Assembly (NCBI RefSeq): GCF_001307155.1
Contig: NZ_CP012830.1
Coordinates: 3,114,501-3,178,500, forward strand
Length of the DNA: 64,000 bases
Source: Pseudomonas fluorescens
GTDB taxonomy: Bacteria > Pseudomonadota > Gammaproteobacteria > Pseudomonadales > Pseudomonadaceae
Direction: 5' to 3'
Made by a program: the position numbers and the translations under genes. The stretch's first letter is position 1. Every line of letters starts with the position of its first letter. Positions 9,763 through 18,002 of this stretch are shown in pieces. Below the pieces are notes generated by a model. It did not search any database and was not told where the DNA came from. It worked only from the letters and a program-made list of their open reading frames with translations.

Positions 9763-10040
9763 AGCTGTGTTCTCTTTTGTTTGCGTACCAATGGGCAGGG
9801 GTTCTGGCGCCGCTCCGACGCCATTTGGCTGGTGATTGGTCCAGCCGCGCAGTTTGGAGTCTAGGCACGATCCGGGGGTTCCGTGATTTTTTGCCAAACA
9901 TTCCCAGTAACCATTGATTTAGCCCTGGCCCGTCCAGGGTTTGGCGCTTGACTATGCTTTTACCCAAGGCGCGCCTTGCCAGTCGGGCACGGGCAGCGCC
10001 AGAATGCCTTCAATTGCCCCGCCTGATGTAAGGAAGCCCG

Positions 10041-12485
10041 ATGCCCGATCCTGTTGCTGCCAGCTTGCGTCTAGCGCCTGAAGCGCTGACCCGTCCGTTT
10101 TCCGCTGAACAGTTCAGCTTCTCTACCACCAATGAGCTGGAGCCTTTTCGCGGCGTGCTCGGCCAGGAACGTGCGGTTGAAGCCTTGCAGTTTGGTGTGG
10201 CCATGCCACGCCCCGGTTACAACGTGTTTGTCATGGGTGAGCCCGGTACCGGCCGGTTCTCTTTCGTCAAACGCTACCTGAAAGCCGAAGGCAAACGCCT
10301 GCAGACCCCGGCGGACTGGGTCTACGTCAACAATTTCGATGAGCCGCGCGAACCTCGCGCACTGGAGTTGCCATCGGGGACGGCCGGTGCGTTCATCACC
10401 GACATCAACGGCCTGATCGACAACCTGCTGGCGACGTTTCCAGCAGTCTTCGAACACCCGTCCTACCAGCAAAAGAAGAGTGCCATCGACCGCGCCTTCA
10501 ATCAGCGCTACGACCGTGCACTGGACGTGATCGAGCGCCTGGCGCTGGAGAAAGAAGTCGCGCTGTACCGTGACAGCACCAACATCGCTTTCACCCCGAT
10601 GAGCGAAGGCAAGGCGCTGGACGAAGCGGAATTCGCCCAGTTGCCGGAGGCCGTTCGCGAGCGCTTCCACGACGACATTTCCGGACTGGAAGAACGGCTG
10701 AACGAAGAGTTGGCCAGCTTGCCGCAGTGGAAGCGCGAGTCGAGCAATCAGCTGCGCCAGCTCAACGAAGAAACCATCACGCTGGCCTTGCAGCCATTGC
10801 TTTCGCCGCTGTCGGAAAAGTACGCAGAAAACGCGGCGGTGTGCGGTTACCTGCAAGCGATGCAGGTGTATCTGCTCAAGACGGTGGTCGAGCAACTGGT
10901 CGATGACAGCAAGACCGACGCGGTCGCCCGTAAGTTGCTCGAAGAACAATATGGCCCGAGCCTGGTGGTCGGTCATCCGCACAGTGGCGGTGCCCCTGTG
11001 GTGTTCGAACCGCACCCGACTTACGACAACCTGTTCGGCCGTATCGAGTACAGCACTGATCAGGGCGCGCTCTACACCACTTATCGGCAGTTGCGTCCGG
11101 GCGCGCTGCACCGGGCCAACGGCGGCTTCCTGATTCTGGAAGCCGAAAAAATGCTCAGCGAACCCTTTGTCTGGGATGCGCTGAAGCGGGCCTTGCAATC
11201 ACGCAAACTGAAAATGGAATCGCCGCTGGGCGAGCTGGGCCGACTGGCCACGGTGACCCTGACGCCGCAACATATTCCGCTGCAGGTCAAAGTCGTCATC
11301 ATCGGCGCGCGCCAGCTGTATTACACGCTGCAAGACCTCGATCCGGATTTCCAGGAGATGTTCCGGGTTCTGGTGGACTTCGATGAAGACATCCCGATGG
11401 TCGATGAGAGCCTCGAGCAGTTTGCTCAGTTGCTCAAGACCCGGACCTCGGAAGAAGGCATGGCCCCGCTGACCGCCGATGCGGTGGCGCGTCTGGCGAC
11501 CTACAGTGCGCGGCTGGCCGAGCATCAGGGCCGTTTGTCGGCGCGCATTGGCGATCTGTTCCAGTTGGTCAGCGAGGCGGACTTCATTCGCGATCTGGCC
11601 GGTGACGAGATGACTGATGCCGGGCACATCGAACGTGCGCTCAAGGCCAAGGCCACCCGCACCGGGCGTGTGTCGGCGCGGATTCTCGATGACATGCTGG
11701 CCGGGATCATCCTGATCGACACCGCTGGAGCTGCGGTCGGCAAGTGCAACGGGCTGACGGTGCTGGAGGTCGGCGACTCGGCGTTCGGCATACCGGCGCG
11801 AATCTCTGCCACGGTTTACCCCGGTGGCAGCGGCATCGTCGACATCGAGCGTGAGGTCAACCTCGGGCAGCCGATCCACTCCAAGGGTGTGATGATCCTC
11901 ACCGGGTATCTGGGCAGCCGCTACGCCCAGGAATTCCCGTTGGCGATTTCGGCCAGTATCGCGCTGGAACAATCCTACGGTTACGTCGATGGTGACAGTG
12001 CATCGCTGGGCGAGGCCTGCACGTTGATTTCGGCATTGTCGAAAACCCCGCTCAAGCAGTGCTTCGCGATTACCGGTTCGATCAACCAGTTCGGTGAAGT
12101 GCAGGCGGTGGGCGGGGTCAACGAGAAGATCGAAGGCTTCTTCCGTCTTTGCGAAGCGCGTGGCTTGACCGGCGAGCAGGGCGCGATCATTCCTCAGGCC
12201 AACGTTGCCACGTTGATGCTCGATGAGCGGGTGCTGGCGGCTGTGCGTGCCGGGCAGTTCCATGTCTATGCGGTGCGTCAGGCCGATGAGGCACTGAGCC
12301 TGCTGGTGGGCGAGGCCGCCGGCGAGCCGGACGAAGAGGGTCAGTTCCCTGAGGGCAGCGTCAACGCGCGCGTGGTGGAGCGTTTGCGGGTGATCGCGGA
12401 AATGATCAGCGAAGATGACTTGAAAGAGGCCGAGAAGGAACATGTGCAGGCGCAGGAAATATTGGCTGCGGCCAAGCCTGCCTGA
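10041..12485 (+). CDS. Lon-type AAA+ ATP-dependent protease (LonB-like, PA4576 type)
   Basis: An 814-residue soluble protein. The N-terminal half holds an AAA+ module with a long insertion; the C-terminal 230 residues are a Lon protease domain. The Ser-Lys dyad is visible: S653 in VDGDSASLG and K696 in GGVNEKIEGF, 43 residues apart as in E. coli Lon. The P-loop reads GEPGTGRF (66-73), with Arg where Walker A normally has Lys. The family includes AsrA (PA0779), linked to heat and aminoglycoside tolerance, but gene order fits the paralogue PA4576. Start ATG at 10041. No convincing sigma-32 promoter was found upstream. A REP palindrome follows the stop. Confidence 0.87.
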   Translation: MPDPVAASLRLAPEALTRPFSAEQFSFSTTNELEPFRGVLGQERAVEALQFGVAMPRPGYNVFVMGEPGTGRFSFVKRYLKAEGKRLQTPADWVYVNNFDEPREPRALELPSGTAGAFITDINGLIDNLLATFPAVFEHPSYQQKKSAIDRAFNQRYDRALDVIERLALEKEVALYRDSTNIAFTPMSEGKALDEAEFAQLPEAVRERFHDDISGLEERLNEELASLPQWKRESSNQLRQLNEETITLALQPLLSPLSEKYAENAAVCGYLQAMQVYLLKTVVEQLVDDSKTDAVARKLLEEQYGPSLVVGHPHSGGAPVVFEPHPTYDNLFGRIEYSTDQGALYTTYRQLRPGALHRANGGFLILEAEKMLSEPFVWDALKRALQSRKLKMESPLGELGRLATVTLTPQHIPLQVKVVIIGARQLYYTLQDLDPDFQEMFRVLVDFDEDIPMVDESLEQFAQLLKTRTSEEGMAPLTADAVARLATYSARLAEHQGRLSARIGDLFQLVSEADFIRDLAGDEMTDAGHIERALKAKATRTGRVSARILDDMLAGIILIDTAGAAVGKCNGLTVLEVGDSAFGIPARISATVYPGGSGIVDIEREVNLGQPIHSKGVMILTGYLGSRYAQEFPLAISASIALEQSYGYVDGDSASLGEACTLISALSKTPLKQCFAITGSINQFGEVQAVGGVNEKIEGFFRLCEARGLTGEQGAIIPQANVATLMLDERVLAAVRAGQFHVYAVRQADEALSLLVGEAAGEPDEEGQFPEGSVNARVVERLRVIAEMISEDDLKEAEKEHVQAQEILAAAKPA

Positions 12486-12509
12486 CACCCGAAGCTGTAC
12501 ACAGCCATT

Positions 12510-12537
12510 GTGGCGAGGGAGCAAGCTCCCTCGCCAC
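12510..12537. repeat. REP palindrome, perfect 13-bp arms
   Basis: GTGGCGAGGGAGC, then AA, then GCTCCCTCGCCAC: a REP doublet with essentially no internal sequence, 24 bases after the protease stop. It could act as a 3' mRNA stabiliser or weak terminator. The remaining 12538-12756 contains no gene I can support; a CTATGCT element at 12665-12671 may be the -10 of the next gene. Confidence 0.8.
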
Positions 12538-12756
12538 GGGGTTTGTGCATGGTACTGGGTCGTCATTGTGATAGCGCTTTTTGCCGCCCGCATGGCGTCA
12601 AAAAACCAACAACGACCATTCGGCGCCTTCTAAGCTCCGTCAACTTGCTGACTCGACTTTTCTTCTATGCTCAGGACAAGGACATCGACAGTCATCACTG
12701 GATCGAGACAGCCTTCCCGTGGAGGCTGAATACCCGATTTACCGAGGGTCGCCGCC

Positions 12757-13098
12757 ATGCCGCGCAACCTCTGCCTCACCCGCCAATGCCTGGGCCTGGT
12801 TACCCGTATTGAATGCAGTATTCGTCCGCTTGCCGGGGACACCGGTATGTGGACCTTGTTGTTTGCCGCCGGAATGGCCGGTGAACAACCTTCCGCCATC
12901 AAGGCCCAAGGCCCGTTTCATGGTCCTTTCGTGGCCGAGTCGATACTCGATACCATCGTTGAAAGCCTGACTCTGCACGGCTATCAGCTGGCCGATGACC
13001 CGCAAATCTGGTGTTTGCACTTGCAAGCCCAATTGCGGGAAATCAATGGTGGACGCTGCCGAAATCCGGGTGGTTTCCAGTTCAACCCCGAGCATTAG
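12757..13098 (+). CDS. Conserved hypothetical protein (PA4575-like)
   Basis: A 113-residue protein without signal peptide or membrane segment. It begins MPRNLCLTRQCLGLVTRIEC, has a central Gly/Pro-rich stretch (FAAGMAGEQP, KAQGPFHGPF) and a helical part (AESILDTIVESLTLHGY). Length and position fit PA4575 in the syntenic P. aeruginosa block. No function can be assigned. It converges with the lipoprotein gene, whose end is only three bases away, so transcripts must meet here. Confidence 0.68.
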   Translation: MPRNLCLTRQCLGLVTRIECSIRPLAGDTGMWTLLFAAGMAGEQPSAIKAQGPFHGPFVAESILDTIVESLTLHGYQLADDPQIWCLHLQAQLREINGGRCRNPGGFQFNPEH

Positions 13099-13101
13099 TG
13101 A

Positions 13102-14931
13102 CTATTCGACAGGGTTGGGGTTTTCGGCCTTGTCGAGCTTGACCTCGAATCCGTATTCGACGGTATTGAGGTTGGTGCGCTGGTAGGTTTCCAGGCTGCT
13201 CGGCTGGCCGTAGAAATAATGCACCTCAACCAGCGCCGGGCCTTCTGCGCTGGCGTCGTGGCTGACCGCAAGAATCTCCTTCAGGTAATTTCCGCTCGCG
13301 TCCTTGGCGAAGAAGCGCCAGTTCTGGGCGGGGAATACTTTCTGGTCAACCACCAGGGCGTTGCCCTTGAGCTCCAGGCCTTTGGGCAGTTTCTGGGTGT
13401 CGAGGTTGTCTTTTGCAATATTGGCCAGAAACAACGGCATCGAGCCGACAGCATACGCCGGCGTTTCGGGGAACAAGGTCAGGTCGTAGGTGATGGTGGC
13501 GCGTAGCGGGTCGATTTCGAAGGCCTCGGCTGGTAATTCGATGGGCTCGCCACGTTTACCCTTATCGTCCTGGGTGAAGAAGGTCACGGGGGTGTCGCCA
13601 GGGCTGAAGGAGGAGCCGAGCAGTTCGTCGTTGAAGGTTTTCGGGTGATCGAATTCGATACGTGCCGCACTGGCGTCCTCGACGGACTGATTGACGTGGA
13701 TGTTCTTTTTCAGCTGTTCCTCATCCAGTGCGGCGCCTTTGAGCCAGGTTGCGGCCTGATCGTCGTACACGACCACGGGCAGGTTCAGGCTCTGGATGGT
13801 TTTATCCGTGGTATTGCGGTCGAAGCGGCGTACTGGCAGTTCCAGGTCTTTGCGGGTGACGGTGACGGCCGAGAAGTCGAGGACGTTGACTTCGAGGTTT
13901 TCGATGGGACCGTTGAAGTACACCTTGGTGTAATGATGAGTCTGCTTGTGCTCGAACGCCTGTTGCTCGTCTTCTAGCTGTTTTTCGAACGCATCGCTCC
14001 AGGCGGTCTGCTTCTGCATCTCGGCCAGTTGTTTTTGATAGAACCCGATTTGGGCGGCATCTTCGTTGATCGAGCCCGAGCGTGAGAGAAGCTGCCCGGT
14101 CGTGTCCCTGGCCTGGACAATCAGCGGATTGAGCGGGGTATCGCTGACGTCTGGTGCCAGTGCTGCGCTGTTGTTGACTTCGACCTCGGCGTAGTTCTTT
14201 TCGAGGGCCTTCAGGGTGACGCTGATGTTGTCGTCAGTGCGGGTCTGGCCCACGTCCTTTTTCGTCAGGTCGAAGGTGAATACCTTGCGCGGTGCAATGA
14301 CCTCGACTTTACCTTTCAGGGTTGTCGGTTGCGGCTGGCTTTTGCTGTCGATGTTCTCGCCCTCGACAAAAGGGTAGGCCACGGTCAGGTCATCCGGATT
14401 GGTCAGGCCGGCGCTTGAAGGGCTCAACTGAATGCCGGGATCGGTTTCCGACCATTCGGGCTGGAAAGGGACGACCTTCTTGTTGCTTAGCGTGACCGAC
14501 TGCCATTCCAACCCATGCGGAAAGGGGAACTCGGAAGGCATGTTGAAGCTGAAGGGAAACACCGGCTGCAAGTCGGTCAGATACTCGGAGCTGGAGTCCT
14601 TGCGCAATACGAACAGGCCATTGATGTAGGTGTCGACCAGCGCCTGTGGGCTGGGATAGTGCTTGAGCAGGGCCATGGCATCTTCACCGTATTCGGTGGC
14701 GATCGGCTTGATGGCAAGCTTTTGCTGTGCGCGCTCGAGCAGCAGCAACGAGCCACCGAGGTTGGCCACGGCATCCTTGAGCTGGGGATCCTGAATCGCG
14801 TCCAGCGACTTCTCGAACTGTGCAGTCTTCTCCTCGAGGCTTTGCGGGCGCTTCTCATCGCTGGGTGAGCAGCCGCCGATCAGTACCGCGAGGCAAAGGC
14901 CGACAGTCGTTAAAGGCAATCGCAAATCCAT
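13102..14931 (-). CDS. Large putative outer-membrane lipoprotein of unknown function
   Basis: A 609-residue protein with a type II signal peptide: hydrophobic core LTTVGLCLAVLIGG, then C21, with Ser at +2, which predicts sorting to the outer membrane. Residues 22-70 are charged and helical. Then come beta-rich segments, a Gln/Lys/Glu-rich helical stretch (KQLAEMQKQTAWSDAFEKQL) that could be coiled coil, and further beta-rich sequence to the end (VEHYGF-like repeats not seen). I recognise no family. I start it at ATG 14931 because the lipobox then sits at the right distance, with GAGGA upstream. It lies between genes that I recall as neighbours in P. aeruginosa (PA4575 and PA4574), so it may be a lineage insertion. 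Confidence 0.7.
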   Translation of the reverse strand: MDLRLPLTTVGLCLAVLIGGCSPSDEKRPQSLEEKTAQFEKSLDAIQDPQLKDAVANLGGSLLLLERAQQKLAIKPIATEYGEDAMALLKHYPSPQALVDTYINGLFVLRKDSSSEYLTDLQPVFPFSFNMPSEFPFPHGLEWQSVTLSNKKVVPFQPEWSETDPGIQLSPSSAGLTNPDDLTVAYPFVEGENIDSKSQPQPTTLKGKVEVIAPRKVFTFDLTKKDVGQTRTDDNISVTLKALEKNYAEVEVNNSAALAPDVSDTPLNPLIVQARDTTGQLLSRSGSINEDAAQIGFYQKQLAEMQKQTAWSDAFEKQLEDEQQAFEHKQTHHYTKVYFNGPIENLEVNVLDFSAVTVTRKDLELPVRRFDRNTTDKTIQSLNLPVVVYDDQAATWLKGAALDEEQLKKNIHVNQSVEDASAARIEFDHPKTFNDELLGSSFSPGDTPVTFFTQDDKGKRGEPIELPAEAFEIDPLRATITYDLTLFPETPAYAVGSMPLFLANIAKDNLDTQKLPKGLELKGNALVVDQKVFPAQNWRFFAKDASGNYLKEILAVSHDASAEGPALVEVHYFYGQPSSLETYQRTNLNTVEYGFEVKLDKAENPNPVE

Positions 14932-15092
14932 TTTCCGGTTTTCCTCTACAACGCAAATAAACGATGCGAATGCTTTGGACACTAGCAGAAAAACGCTTTG
15001 GCAGGCTCGCAGGTTGCGGATTTGTCTGCGGTTTATGGGGTTTTGAGCGGCTGATATACTCGCCGCCGTTTAAAACCCTTGTGTGAGATTCA

Positions 15093-15581
15093 ATGGAACG
15101 TTTTGTCGAAAATGCAATGTACGCCTCGCGCTGGCTGCTGGCGCCGATCTACTTCGGTTTGTCCCTGGGCCTGCTGGCCCTGGCGCTGAAATTCTTTCAG
15201 GAAGTCTTCCACGTTATTCCCAACGTGTTCTCGATGGCCGAGTCCGATCTGATTCTGGTGCTGTTGTCGCTGATCGACATGGCGCTGGTGGGCGGCTTGC
15301 TGGTGATGGTGATGATTTCCGGCTACGAAAACTTCGTGTCCGAACTCGACATTGATGAAGGCAAGGAGAAGCTCAACTGGTTGGGCACGATGGACTCTTC
15401 TTCCCTGAAGATGAAAGTCGCGGCCTCGATCGTGGCGATTTCCTCGATTCACCTGTTGCGCATCTTCATGGACGCCAGGAACGTCGATCCCGAGCACCTG
15501 AAGTGGTACGTGATCATTCACATGACCTTCGTGATCTCGGCGTTTGCCATGGGCTACCTGGACAAGCTGACCAAGCACTGA
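15093..15581 (+). CDS. YqhA-family inner membrane protein (UPF0114)
   Basis: A protein of 162 residues, starting [20 protein letters not shown], the YqhA/UPF0114 signature. Four hydrophobic segments are visible at about 15-38, 53-77, 105-127 and 136-155, with the charged loop [20 protein letters not shown] between the second and third. Function is unknown in all members, although a channel-like role has been suggested. It is transcribed alone, divergent from the lipoprotein and followed by a REPIN. Confidence 0.88.
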   Translation: MERFVENAMYASRWLLAPIYFGLSLGLLALALKFFQEVFHVIPNVFSMAESDLILVLLSLIDMALVGGLLVMVMISGYENFVSELDIDEGKEKLNWLGTMDSSSLKMKVAASIVAISSIHLLRIFMDARNVDPEHLKWYVIIHMTFVISAFAMGYLDKLTKH

Positions 15582-15599
15582 TCCGCTTTGGAATGTCCC

Positions 15600-15734
15600 C
15601 TGTGGCGAGCGAGCTTGCTCGCGCTCGGCTGCGCAGCAGTCGTAAAACCTGAGGGCGCGATTTACCTGATTAACTGCATTGGCAGGTTTCAGGACCGCTT
15701 CGCGCCCCAGCGCGAGCAAGCTCGCTCGCCACAG
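15600..15734. repeat. REPIN
   Basis: The left arm CTGTGGCGAGCGAGCTTGCT (from 15600) pairs with CGCGAGCAAGCTCGCTCGCC ending near 15730, with about 90 bp between. It occupies most of the gap between yqhA and the DUF6482 gene. Confidence 0.85.
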
Positions 15735-15836
15735 CCATTGTGAAACGGACGGGCGGCGGCGTTTCTGGCTTGTGCTTTTGTGCGCCGAGGCATATCCCTG
15801 TAAATGTCTTGGCTCGCCATCGCGCGGGGTGCGCTC

Positions 15837-16130
15837 ATGAACCTGCAAGAGTTGAACGCCTATGCCATCGCCGGGAAGGTCGATGAGCTGAATCTGATTT
15901 CGATGGAAGGCGGGATCTATCTGTTAGAGGCACGGATACATGGCGCCGCTCATCCAATCGACGACACCCATGGGCAAACACTGCATTTGCGTTCGGTAGA
16001 GCATGCTCGTGAAGTCCTTCATGCCTTTCCCAAGCTGACGTTCAACCTGATTCACACCTCGGTGCACGATGAGATGTGCGGTCTGGGCACCAGCGGGGAA
16101 GAGAGCCTGAAGTTGCCCATATCCCAATAG
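15837..16130 (+). CDS. DUF6482 family protein (PA4573-like)
   Basis: A small soluble protein of 97 residues, MNLQELNAYAIAGKVDELNL onward. The conserved pattern includes EGGIYLLEA, a Leu/His central part (LHLRSVEHAREVLHAF) and a C-terminal HDEMCGL. This Pseudomonas family has no known role. I choose ATG 15837 over the upstream in-frame ATG at 15804 because conservation begins at MNLQELN. It is followed by fklB after 127 bp. Confidence 0.72.
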   Translation: MNLQELNAYAIAGKVDELNLISMEGGIYLLEARIHGAAHPIDDTHGQTLHLRSVEHAREVLHAFPKLTFNLIHTSVHDEMCGLGTSGEESLKLPISQ

Positions 16131-16257
16131 CGCTGACAGCCCTGATCACCGCAATGGCATCTGTGCTAGTCTGCTCGCCCTTTTGGTTCCGGGCGCTCCG
16201 GGATGCGCTGTGCACGCACGGCAATGTCCCGAGCCGTCCGCACAGCGGAGCAGTGTC

Positions 16258-16875
16258 ATGTCCGAAGTAAATCTGTCCACCGACGAAACCCGCGTCAGCT
16301 ACGGCATCGGCCGTCAGTTGGGCGACCAACTGCGCGACAACCCGCCACCGGGCGTTAGCCTGGACGCGATCCTGGCCGGTCTGACCGACGCATTCGCCGG
16401 CAAGGAAAGCCGCGTTGGCCAGGAAGCAATGTCTGCCAGCTTCAAGGTCATCCGCGAAATCATGCAAGCCGAAGCTGCTGCCAAGGCTGAAGCGGCCGCT
16501 GGCGAAGGCCTGGCATTCCTGGCTGAAAACGCCAAGCGTGACGGCATCACCACTCTGGCTTCCGGCCTGCAGTTCGAAGTACTGACTCAAGGTGAAGGCG
16601 CCAAGCCAACCCGTGAAGATCAAGTGCGTACTCACTACCACGGCACGCTGATCGACGGCACTGTGTTCGACAGCTCCTACGATCGTGGTCAGCCTGCAGA
16701 ATTCCCGGTTGGCGGCGTAATCGCCGGCTGGACCGAAGCTCTGCAACTGATGAACGCCGGTAGCAAATGGCGCCTGTACGTGCCGAGCGAACTGGCTTAC
16801 GGCGCACAAGGCGTTGGCAGCATTCCGCCGCACAGCGTTCTGGTGTTCGACGTCGAGCTGCTCGACGTTCTGTAA
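16258..16875 (+). CDS. fklB: FKBP-type peptidyl-prolyl cis-trans isomerase, FklB-like
   Basis: A 205-residue protein with the two-part architecture of FklB/FkpA: an N-terminal helical dimerisation domain (about 1-95, with an Ala/Glu-rich helix AEAAAKAEAAAGEGLAFLAE) and a C-terminal FKBP domain (about 100-205). The FKBP core shows VRTHYHGTLIDGTVFDSSYD, FPVGGVIAGWTEAL and VPSELAYG, containing the usual active-site aromatic residues. No signal peptide is present, so it is cytoplasmic. It catalyses proline isomerisation and may act as a chaperone. Start MSEVNLSTDE at 16258. A REPIN follows. Confidence 0.92.
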   Translation: MSEVNLSTDETRVSYGIGRQLGDQLRDNPPPGVSLDAILAGLTDAFAGKESRVGQEAMSASFKVIREIMQAEAAAKAEAAAGEGLAFLAENAKRDGITTLASGLQFEVLTQGEGAKPTREDQVRTHYHGTLIDGTVFDSSYDRGQPAEFPVGGVIAGWTEALQLMNAGSKWRLYVPSELAYGAQGVGSIPPHSVLVFDVELLDVL

Positions 16876-16885
16876 GCCCCCGAAT

Positions 16886-16991
16886 GTGTAGAAGCAGAGC
16901 TTGCTAGCGATCGCATCACCGCGGTTTTACCGTTGAGCCGGGTCGGTCGGGTGCGACCCCGGCACATCGCGAGCAAGCTTTGCTCCTACGG
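16886..16991. repeat. REPIN
   Basis: The left arm TGTAGAAGCAGAGCTTGCTA (16886) pairs with the right arm CATCGCGAGCAAGCTTTGCT ending near 16984, with TCCTACG after it. It belongs to the TGTAGGAGC class and has some substitutions, so it is a degenerating copy. It sits between fklB and the oppositely oriented 85-residue gene. Confidence 0.75.
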
Positions 16992-17003
16992 GGTTTACGT
17001 CAC

Positions 17004-17261
17004 TCATATTTCGAACTTGGTGTTCGAATCATTCATCGGGCGCAATGCCCGGGCGTAGCAGAATAGAAACAGGTTGCGTACCAGCTCCTTGAGCACCACT
17101 GGCTCGCTGGAACTCAGGCCATTGAGGTCGAGGTCGCCCTGGTCCTGCAGCTCACTCAAGGCTTCTTCTTCCAATACCGCACACACTTCCCCGGTTTCCC
17201 GATGCAGGATCCTGAGGTACGGGTGTGGACGATCCAGCCATGCATCGATCAAGTAAGTCAT
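17004..17261 (-). CDS. Conserved hypothetical protein, PA4570-like, behind a Fur box
   Basis: A soluble 85-residue protein beginning MTYLIDAWLDRPHPYLRILH. The core is DRETGEV-type sequence followed by an acidic helix (EEEALSELQDQGDLDLNG) and FLFCYARALRP. Function unknown; it matches PA4570, which I recall as strongly induced by iron starvation in P. aeruginosa. Start choice: AAGGAG abuts the ATG at 17270 with no spacing, but is nine bases from the ATG at 17261, so translation must start at the latter. A near-consensus Fur box lies 27-45 bases upstream of the start. Confidence 0.75.
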   Translation of the reverse strand: MTYLIDAWLDRPHPYLRILHRETGEVCAVLEEEALSELQDQGDLDLNGLSSSEPVVLKELVRNLFLFCYARALRPMNDSNTKFEI

Positions 17262-17287
17262 GATGCTCATCTCCTTTTTAATGGTTT

Positions 17288-17306
17288 GATGAGAATAATT
17301 CCTATT
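17288..17306. promoter_or_regulatory. Predicted Fur box upstream of the 85-residue gene
   Basis: GATGAGAATAATTCCTATT agrees with the inverted-repeat Fur consensus AATGAGAATNATTCTCATT at about 15-16 of 18 fixed positions. It lies between a probable -35/-10 region and the ribosome site on the minus strand. Binding of Fe-Fur would repress the PA4570-like gene. Confidence 0.72.
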
Positions 17307-17466
17307 CAATTAATAGCAAGTACCTATTGGCGGTTTCTGCTGTTTTCTGTAGGGGAATTGCTGAGGGTCAAAACGGCTGGCGTTTTGCTATTGGGCAGGA
17401 TTGCTGGGGGATCGGGCGAGGGTGAGGCTCCATCCCACGCAGGGCGCAGGATGGAATACAGCAGGT

Positions 17467-17808
17467 TCAGACTTTTCTGACGAACTCGGATTTGAGCTTC
17501 ATCGGGCCGATACCGTCGATCTTGCAGTCGATGTCGTGGTCGCCATCGCACAGGCGGATGTTCTTGACCTTGGTGCCGACCTTGACCACCAGCGATGTGC
17601 CCTTGACCTTGAGGTCCTTGATCACGGTGATGGTGTCGCCATCTTGCAGGACGTTGCCGACCGAATCCTTTTTCACGGTTTCATCGGACGCTGCGTCGGC
17701 TTCGCCGTTGGCGGACCACTCGTGGGCGCACTCTGGGCAGATCAGTTGGGCGCCGTCTTCATAGGTGTATTCGGAATTGCATTTCGGGCAGGGTGGCAAC
17801 GTGCTCAC
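17467..17808 (-). CDS. yjdM: Zinc-ribbon protein YjdM (PhnA family)
   Basis: A protein of 113 residues. The N-terminal zinc ribbon has two CxxC pairs (CPKC and CPEC, within residues 7-28); an acidic linker follows, and then the PhnA domain [20 protein letters not shown] and a C-terminal SH3-like part to the end. Formerly annotated as an alkylphosphonate protein, but the family is not the phosphonoacetate hydrolase of that name. Its role is unsettled. It is a single gene; the 200 bp downstream hold only the neighbouring promoter and two small inverted repeats. Confidence 0.9.
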   Translation of the reverse strand: MSTLPPCPKCNSEYTYEDGAQLICPECAHEWSANGEADAASDETVKKDSVGNVLQDGDTITVIKDLKVKGTSLVVKVGTKVKNIRLCDGDHDIDCKIDGIGPMKLKSEFVRKV

Positions 17809-17923
17809 TAAAGCTCCTTGGATTCAGGATGGCTAAAAGCGCACATTATATAGGGTTTTAGGCGGGTATGGGGTCAACACTTGCAGCAGGCTGTCTTCGA
17901 TGTCGCACTATCGGATAGAGGCA

Positions 17924-17997
17924 TCTGTAGGAGCACGGCTTGCCAGCGATGGCGTTCTTGAGATCGCTATCGCGAGCAAGCTCTGCTCCTGCAAAGA
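17924..17997. repeat. REPIN, short form
   Basis: TCTGTAGGAGCACGGCTTGC (17924) is inverted at 17970-17996 as CGCGAGCAAGCTCTGCTCCT, with a spacer of only about 30 bp. It ends six bases before the ispB stop codon. Confidence 0.8.
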
Positions 17998-18002
17998 GCG
18001 GG

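Noticed and set aside
9941..9985. Possible sigma-32 promoter before the Lon-type protease (CTTGACT)
   Set aside because: The -35 matches 5 of 7 but there is no CCCCATNT-like -10 at 12-15 bp.
11199..12593. 464-codon frame opposite the Lon-type protease
   Set aside because: Shadow of a conserved protease domain; it even crosses the REP palindrome.
12578..12605. Inverted repeat TTTTTGCCGCC / GGCGTCAAAAA
   Set aside because: One internal mismatch and no T-run after the stem on either strand, so not a terminator; no gene relation seen.
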